From: Macrocystis pyrifera | Taxonomy: Eukaryota > Sar > Phaeophyceae > Laminariales > Laminariaceae | NCBI GenBank assembly: GCA_031763025.1 | Contig: JASSKH010000017.1 | Coordinates: forward strand, 11,773,126-11,837,125 | Length of the DNA stretch: 64,000 nucleotides | Direction: 5' to 3' | In this document: one piece after another, positions 58,869 to 64,000 of the stretch | Layout of the letters: each line of letters opens with the position of its first letter | Position numbering within the stretch: position 1 is the first letter of the stretch | Notes under the pieces: model-generated | What the model was told of the DNA's origin: nothing | Database searches by the model: none | The model's input: the letters and a program-made list of their open reading frames with translations, nothing else | Translations under genes and position numbers: made by a program

Positions 58869-60851
58869 TGTTTTCGTGGTATCAAACACGACAGAGTGGG
58901 CGATGTGGATGCTGTCAATAGTAACACCAAATGTGGCATCGATTTCTCGGGACAAGAGAGGAAAGTTGTTGGTGTTCGCTTGATGGAAGCAGATGTCATG
59001 ACCGCAGTGGAGATACTGGTGGGCTCGGGCCTCCTGGAGGAGAAAGGTTGTCCATGAGTTGGACGTGCCTCCGTAGGCCAATTTCGATTGCTTTGGTTCC
59101 AACGTACCGTACGTGGATGTCCCCGAGCCCACGTAGTTGACCTCACATTTTTGTAAGCGATGCTTGTCGACGTGGCGGGGTTGCGTACCGAGAACCAGTC
59201 GCACGAGAATGCAAGGAAAGTCGAAGGGGTGGCAGCTGGTGGCCTACCTACCACCGAGGGGTGTCCATTGCATTTTCGCGCGGCAAGAGACCGTCCGTTT
59301 GAAGGGCTTTGGTGTGTTCCGCGTGGCCGATCAGGCAAAGAGCGGGAACAAGTCCGATCCGTAGTACCAGTATGTCTGGCGCACCTCTAGGGGCCATATT
59401 AACGGGGAACGCTGAATTTCGCTATTTGGAAATAAAATTTCAATGTCATGGAATTTTTATTTGATTTCAAGAAAACAACGTGTTTGTTTCCTATCGGGAA
59501 ACGGCGCAATCATTGTCAAACAAAAAGGAAATCGAATCAACCTGGAATAACGCACCGCGTTACACAACGCCCAGCCGACAAACAACGACGAGCGTAGACG
59601 AGAGCGAAGGTTTGCGTTGTCGCGTGCGCGCCGCCGCCAACTTCTTTTTCTTTTTGGTGGCGCAGGATAGGAAGCTATCACTCTCAGGGTGTCTTGGCCG
59701 GGCGGAGGGAGGCCTCAAGCGCCACGTGTGGAACAGCAACGGTGATGCAGCTATCGAGGTATCGAGCGTGTCCTCTGTTGTTCTGCTCATCTGCTCGGTT
59801 TTCGTGATGGTTGGCCGATCGAGCAGGCCGAAAAATTGGGTTTGCGGCCGCCATGATCTCTTTTGAGGCGCCACCGCCGGGGTACGATGTGTTATCGTCT
59901 GTGGGCTTGGGCGCGGCTATTGCTCCGGTCGCCTCTTGTTGAGGTTCGCGTTTTATCGCCTCGATCGTGGTCACCGAAGCGGCCAAGAATCACCCCAGAC
60001 TCCACCGGGAGTGTTGACCCACCATGTATATGTTACATCGAGGTTGATTAACTCCCAAATTCGAAATTGAAATTAAAAAAGTCGCACGAAAAAAGTCCCA
60101 AAAGATTTTTCACTCAAATTATTTTTTTCTAAATTTCTCCTTCGAGTCTTTCCTGGTGATTCACTCTTCGTCCAGTCAGATGCAAATTAAGTTAGAAAAA
60201 CAAATTCAAATTGAAAGCACCAAAAATCCTCTATAAGATGGGCCCTAAGACGGGCCCTTACAACCGTGGTTCAAGTAAGAAAATGGACATCGATTTTGTA
60301 CTGGTTTCAGTAGTATTTTACGGTACAACAACTGTTTTCACGGGATTGCAGCCACGTTACTTCTAAAATCTGGGCAGCAGATACCGTCTGCATCAAGGTA
60401 GATATCACCAAGATGCTGTAGCGGAACGCGTATGGGCTGTTTAGGTGTGGATCGTAAAAGCGATGGAAAAGGCCATAGACAAACCGCAAGCTACGTAGCT
60501 GTGACAAGCTGTCAGCCAAACGTTTGCGGCTTCTACCACAGGCCTGCAATGCACTCGCTTCCGTTTATCATGACCATCTGTATAAATGGGAAAATAATAG
60601 TATGTGCTGAATGTCGAAGACGGAAACAACGGCTGGTTTAGTTCGAACCGAGGGCACACAAAATGTGCATTTTCCCGACAGCAGATCACGTCGGGTTGGT
60701 CGACTAGAATCCCTTCACCAAGGGGGTTCTCTGTCGGCATCCCCCTCCTCTACGCCATAGCAACCAGTGTATAAAACGTCAAAGCGAGGACGGTAGAGAC
60801 GGTAGAGACGGTGCCCTTCCCTCGTTTGACTACGTGACTACCAAGCTTATT

Positions 60852-61136
60852 TTAAATGCCATACAGTATGTCGATGTTCAATAGTACACAGCAGCTGTCC
60901 ACTTCAAATCTCGCGTCAACGCATGGAAGCACGAGGGCTTGATTTGCAACTATGTGACGCCCGGGTGTAGGCCTCTCGGCATGGTAGACGAAAGCTTCCA
61001 TCATACCCATGCGCCTACACCACGAGTCTGCACCGTTATGTGAACCTCGTGGTAGGAGTTTCCGATCAATAATATGTTCGAAATCATATAGGCGATTAAG
61101 GTCCCGTCGTCCGTGAAGGAATTGTGCAAACACGTA
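60852..61136 (-). CDS. Gene M exon, copy 3
   Basis: Open from the acceptor in phase 0 as YVFAQFLHGRRDLNRLYDFEH and on to NIDILYGI. This version reads smoothly and may be the ancestral form. Confidence 0.45.
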   Translation of the reverse strand, partial: YVFAQFLHGRRDLNRLYDFEHIIDRKLLPRGSHNGADSWCRRMGMMEAFVYHAERPTPGRHIVANQALVLPCVDARFEVDSCCVLLNIDILYGI

Positions 61137-61187
61137 CTGTAGGAGAAGTTGACAAAGAGTGGTACGCGACGAGGGGGCGGCAACCGT

Positions 61188-61409
61188 ATGAATGCTTGGT
61201 TCTTGGCAAGGGAAGGGAAGCTACATCACTGCCGCCGTCACTGTCCGGCGCACGCGTTTTCGATTCAACATTCTGGAGTAACTGTCAATGGTGGTGGCGA
61301 CATATGTGATGATGGTGACGGTGTCGATCAGGGGAGAGAACCCGGGCAGCGAGTGAGCGAAGGTTTTGATATGGAGGAGAAATGCATCCTCATTCTCGCA
61401 GATGATTAA
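61188..61409 (+). CDS. Candidate J, copy 3
   Basis: 73 residues; the 3 bp insertion turns RRHSAHAF into RRHCPAHAF without breaking the frame. Confidence 0.33.
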   Translation: MNAWFLAREGKLHHCRRHCPAHAFSIQHSGVTVNGGGDICDDGDGVDQGREPGQRVSEGFDMEEKCILILADD

Positions 61410-61414
61410 CTACT

Positions 61415-61945
61415 AGGGAGGGGGCGGAAGGGGGGGGCAGGGTTACTCATGTCATGCATGGCCGTTGGTGTATGACCATGGACCTTTGCATCCCTCCATG
61501 GCCGGGACTTCGGCTTTTTACAGACCAGGCAGACGTTGCTCGCACCAAGTGCGAAGCACCGTGAGGTGTTGAGTAAGTCGCATGAAGGGTAAGCTGAATG
61601 GTGCTTAGAACCACCGGCGAGGCGGACGTTTTTGCTTATGGATGACAGCGTCGAATGAACTCATCAATTTCTGGTGTGGCCACTTCCAAAGACCGGATAC
61701 ACTGTGTAACTGCCCCGTGGGTGCCTTAGAATGTACCGATACACACGTGATTCGATAATTCCCCTTGAGTGGAGTTGAGGTTTCTCCGCCGAACGTAAAG
61801 GCCGTCCGTGGTGACCGCCAAACCAAAACAAGAAAAACCGTACCCTGGTTGTGAAAATACAGTAGCTCACTCAGTGATACGCGTTTTTTACAGCGTCGTC
61901 GCCAACCGACACCAGCCCAACCTATACATATGGATAGTACATGAT
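61415..61945 (-). repeat. ~600 bp dispersed repeat, inverted member, copy 3
   Basis: Unit-level copy of 13345-13885. Confidence 0.65.
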
Positions 61946-62374
61946 TACACGAGGGGAGGGGGGGTAATGACAACGTGGACACTAATGGGGCTGATAGATG
62001 CGTCAATATCGCAACGAGAGGTACTAGTGCATTCACGTTAAGGATGCGAAGGGGCAAACCGCGGTATTACTGGTGCAAAAACGAGGTGCGTGGAGGAAGA
62101 GTGACAGGCGCAACAGAAGAAGGAGAGCCTCCAAGCTAGCTGATATTATGGCAGACGAGGCGGGGCGGTGGAAAACACCCTCTACTGTTACCAGTGTGTT
62201 CAAAGGTACACGGCCTGGGGCGAGTTGACGTACGGCCGGAAGGGTAATCGAGACCGATTGGACGACGCAGGTAGTCTGGATGACGCGCCCGCCCAAACGG
62301 TGTTGCCTTGCCTGCCCACAGAAAGCGGGAGGTGCAGGGCTGGAAAAAAATAAACGCATCTCATAGCCTTCTGA

Positions 62375-62707
62375 TCCTCATCGAGAAAAATAAAAGGGGG
62401 AAATGATGGAGGGCACGTTTTGCCACCAGTAGTGGATGGGATTGCCGTGGCCTGTGGCCCACTTGGGCGTGCTTATGTTGAGTCCACGCATGAACGAAGC
62501 GCACCCGGAGAGAGCTCAAGGTCTCCCACTAGGCAAGTGGTTCGCGTTCAGGCGTTGATGGCCTGCTGTGCAAACAATGCATCGTACGCCGCGGCCGAGC
62601 CGAGGGAACCCTTCCTTATACGCAACACAGAGGGTTCGCGTATCTTCCGCTGCCGCTGTCGGAGATGGTTATGTTTCTTCCCCTACGCTGTCCGCAACGG
62701 ACAATAA
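62375..62707 (+). CDS. Candidate exon K, copy 3
   Basis: Open as in copy 1, with one His to Gln change. Confidence 0.33.
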   Translation, partial: SSSRKIKGGNDGGHVLPPVVDGIAVACGPLGRAYVESTHERSAPGESSRSPTRQVVRVQALMACCANNASYAAAEPREPFLIRNTEGSRIFRCRCRRWLCFFPYAVRNGQ

Positions 62708-63309
62708 CTGCTAGCGCTACCGGACATAAATCAAGCTGAACACACCACCAAGAGTTGCAGAATAGCTGCCGTCTCGGCACTTGGGAAGGCACGGTATGGG
62801 AATTCCATAACCTCGAACTCCAAAATTGAGCACAACCTCGGCAAAACAGAAAACTGGTTTCTCGCTCTGCTACAGTAATAGCGAGTGCAGTAGTGTCACA
62901 GCAAGGGGTCCTTGGGTTAAAGTTTCTAAGCATTGCGACTGTCGTGACCAGCGCTATGCGGAGGATATTACGGCGCGAGACAACTGTTCTGATCAGTGTC
63001 ACGCGTCGGGTCTTTTGGTATGGGCCGAGGATAAGCTTTCAGTAGCTCGTTCGGTAGCATCCTATGGGGGAAGGGACGATCTCCGGTGTGGGGACGTTTT
63101 CGGTCTCGGATAAAGGGTCAGGAGTGCGGTTTCGGGATCACCCAGTGATTACTAAACGCTACCAAGTGAGTCAAAGCAAGTCAAATCCAAGTCATCTGCG
63201 ATACCCGTCCTATCAAACCTCATTCCCTAGGGACCAGCCTTACCCGTCGTGCGCTCGAGAGTGTTCATCCCATGCTGTGTCTCACGGGTCATCCTGTGAT
63301 CACACGGTA

Positions 63310-63845
63310 TACCCCATGGTTATAGGGTTCAATTTAGGGTTTGAGGGCGATGTCACGGCGTAGGCCACGGCTGATGGTTGGCTTGGGACATTGTACGGCG
63401 TGCAACTATTAATATTGAGGACCATGACACATACGGCGGGAGTATGTTCGCCATGGTTTTACGTGTGGGACACACCATGGGACCCGACACTGAATATCCC
63501 ACGGGCTGCATTGTCCATGGCGTACACCATGGCCCCATGGGGTAGTATTCTATACCTGGTATGATGCAACCATAGAGGCCCTTAGGATACACCATGGAGG
63601 CAAATGTCCCGTGGATTGTGCCTGTGGATCGTGCCTGTGGATCACGTCATGGGATACCCGATCTATCACATACACCGTGGGTTGAGGTGGACTACCCCCC
63701 CATGGGGTATGCCATCAGGTGCAGCCATGACAGACAGCAATATTATCGTGCACGTGCCATGAGATACGCCATGGCTTACGCCACGGAATACACCATGGGA
63801 CATGCAATGGGATCCCATGGAATACACCATCGAGCTAGCCATGAA
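63310..63845. repeat. CCATGG palindrome cluster 1, copy 3
   Basis: Unit-level copy; it switches from copy 1-like to copy 2-like variants within the cluster, between about 63615 and 63740. Confidence 0.65.
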
Positions 63846-64000
63846 ACATGCCACCAGACGCGCGCTAGAAACGATAGAGGTAGAACGTGGTGGCGAAAAT
63901 AATCATGACTGGCCGAGCTGCCTAACTCAATCTCGTTGGAAGAAAATGAGTATATTACAATGGAAGTATCAGACACAGATCGCAAAAATGAGTTTGGACG

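Larger units (their letters stand above)
48077..64000. repeat. Tandem 24 kb unit, copy 3 (cut by window end)
   Basis: Third copy. The last base, 64000, corresponds to 15935 in copy 1 and 40411 in copy 2. It alternates between copy 1-like and copy 2-like variants along its length, so it is a mosaic. The polyglutamine exon and the AATTGTCC elements would lie beyond the window. Confidence 0.97.

Overview
This is eukaryotic nuclear DNA, and its main feature is scale: the window is a head-to-tail array of one ~24 kb unit. Position 4 matches 24580 and 48077, giving two whole copies (24.58 and 23.50 kb) and the first 15.9 kb of a third. The copies differ by a few percent (about 15 substitutions in the 504 bp at 742-1245 against 25322-25825) plus many small indels. 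TTAGGG arrays, GT-AG introns with good donors (GTGAGT, GTATGT, GTGAGA) and pyrimidine-rich acceptors, a TATA box, a CAG/CAA polyglutamine tract and a Zn2Cys6-type cysteine motif all say eukaryote. TTAGGG together with Zn2Cys6 fits a fungus or a stramenopile such as a brown alga; I cannot settle which. The array could be subtelomeric.

Layout of one unit, using copy 1 coordinates. From 0.6 to 15 kb there is a run of small, mostly plus-strand, apparently spliced genes or exons of unknown function. The best supported are a four-exon gene at 4998-6192 whose splice sites, phases and stop hold in all three copies; a 3' gene portion at 8668-9652 with four phase-0 exons; a four-exon model at 4186-4922 that is open only in copy 1; a reading frame at 10572 showing only silent differences between copies; and a minus-strand terminal exon at 12783-13071. 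A ~600 bp sequence occurs twice per unit in opposite orientation (6.24-6.84 and 13.35-13.89 kb). From 15.2 to 18.0 kb come clusters of CCATGG-centred short palindromes and TTAGGG arrays. At 18.45 kb there is a polyglutamine Zn2Cys6-type exon. From 20 to 24.4 kb lie AT-rich elements built from a ~30 bp AATTGTCC-type subrepeat and bounded by inverted ends reading CACACCCTGGAC or similar.

The copies differ structurally. Copy 1 alone has the 2.3 kb element at 19981-22270 and the 560 bp telomere/CCATGG block at 17425-17984. Copy 2 alone has a 1.3 kb insert at 41226-42547 and ~520 bp at 45154-45673, and lacks ~80 bp near 36125. Copy 3 is a mosaic of copy 1-like and copy 2-like segments, as expected from gene conversion or unequal exchange. 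Different genes are broken in different copies, so the array looks like a set of partly redundant, decaying gene cassettes.

Limits: no protein was recognised beyond the Zn2Cys6 motif and a weak hAT-like motif. Gene models rest on splice signals, phase agreement and three-way comparison by eye. Many open frames overlap, and several calls could be shadows.
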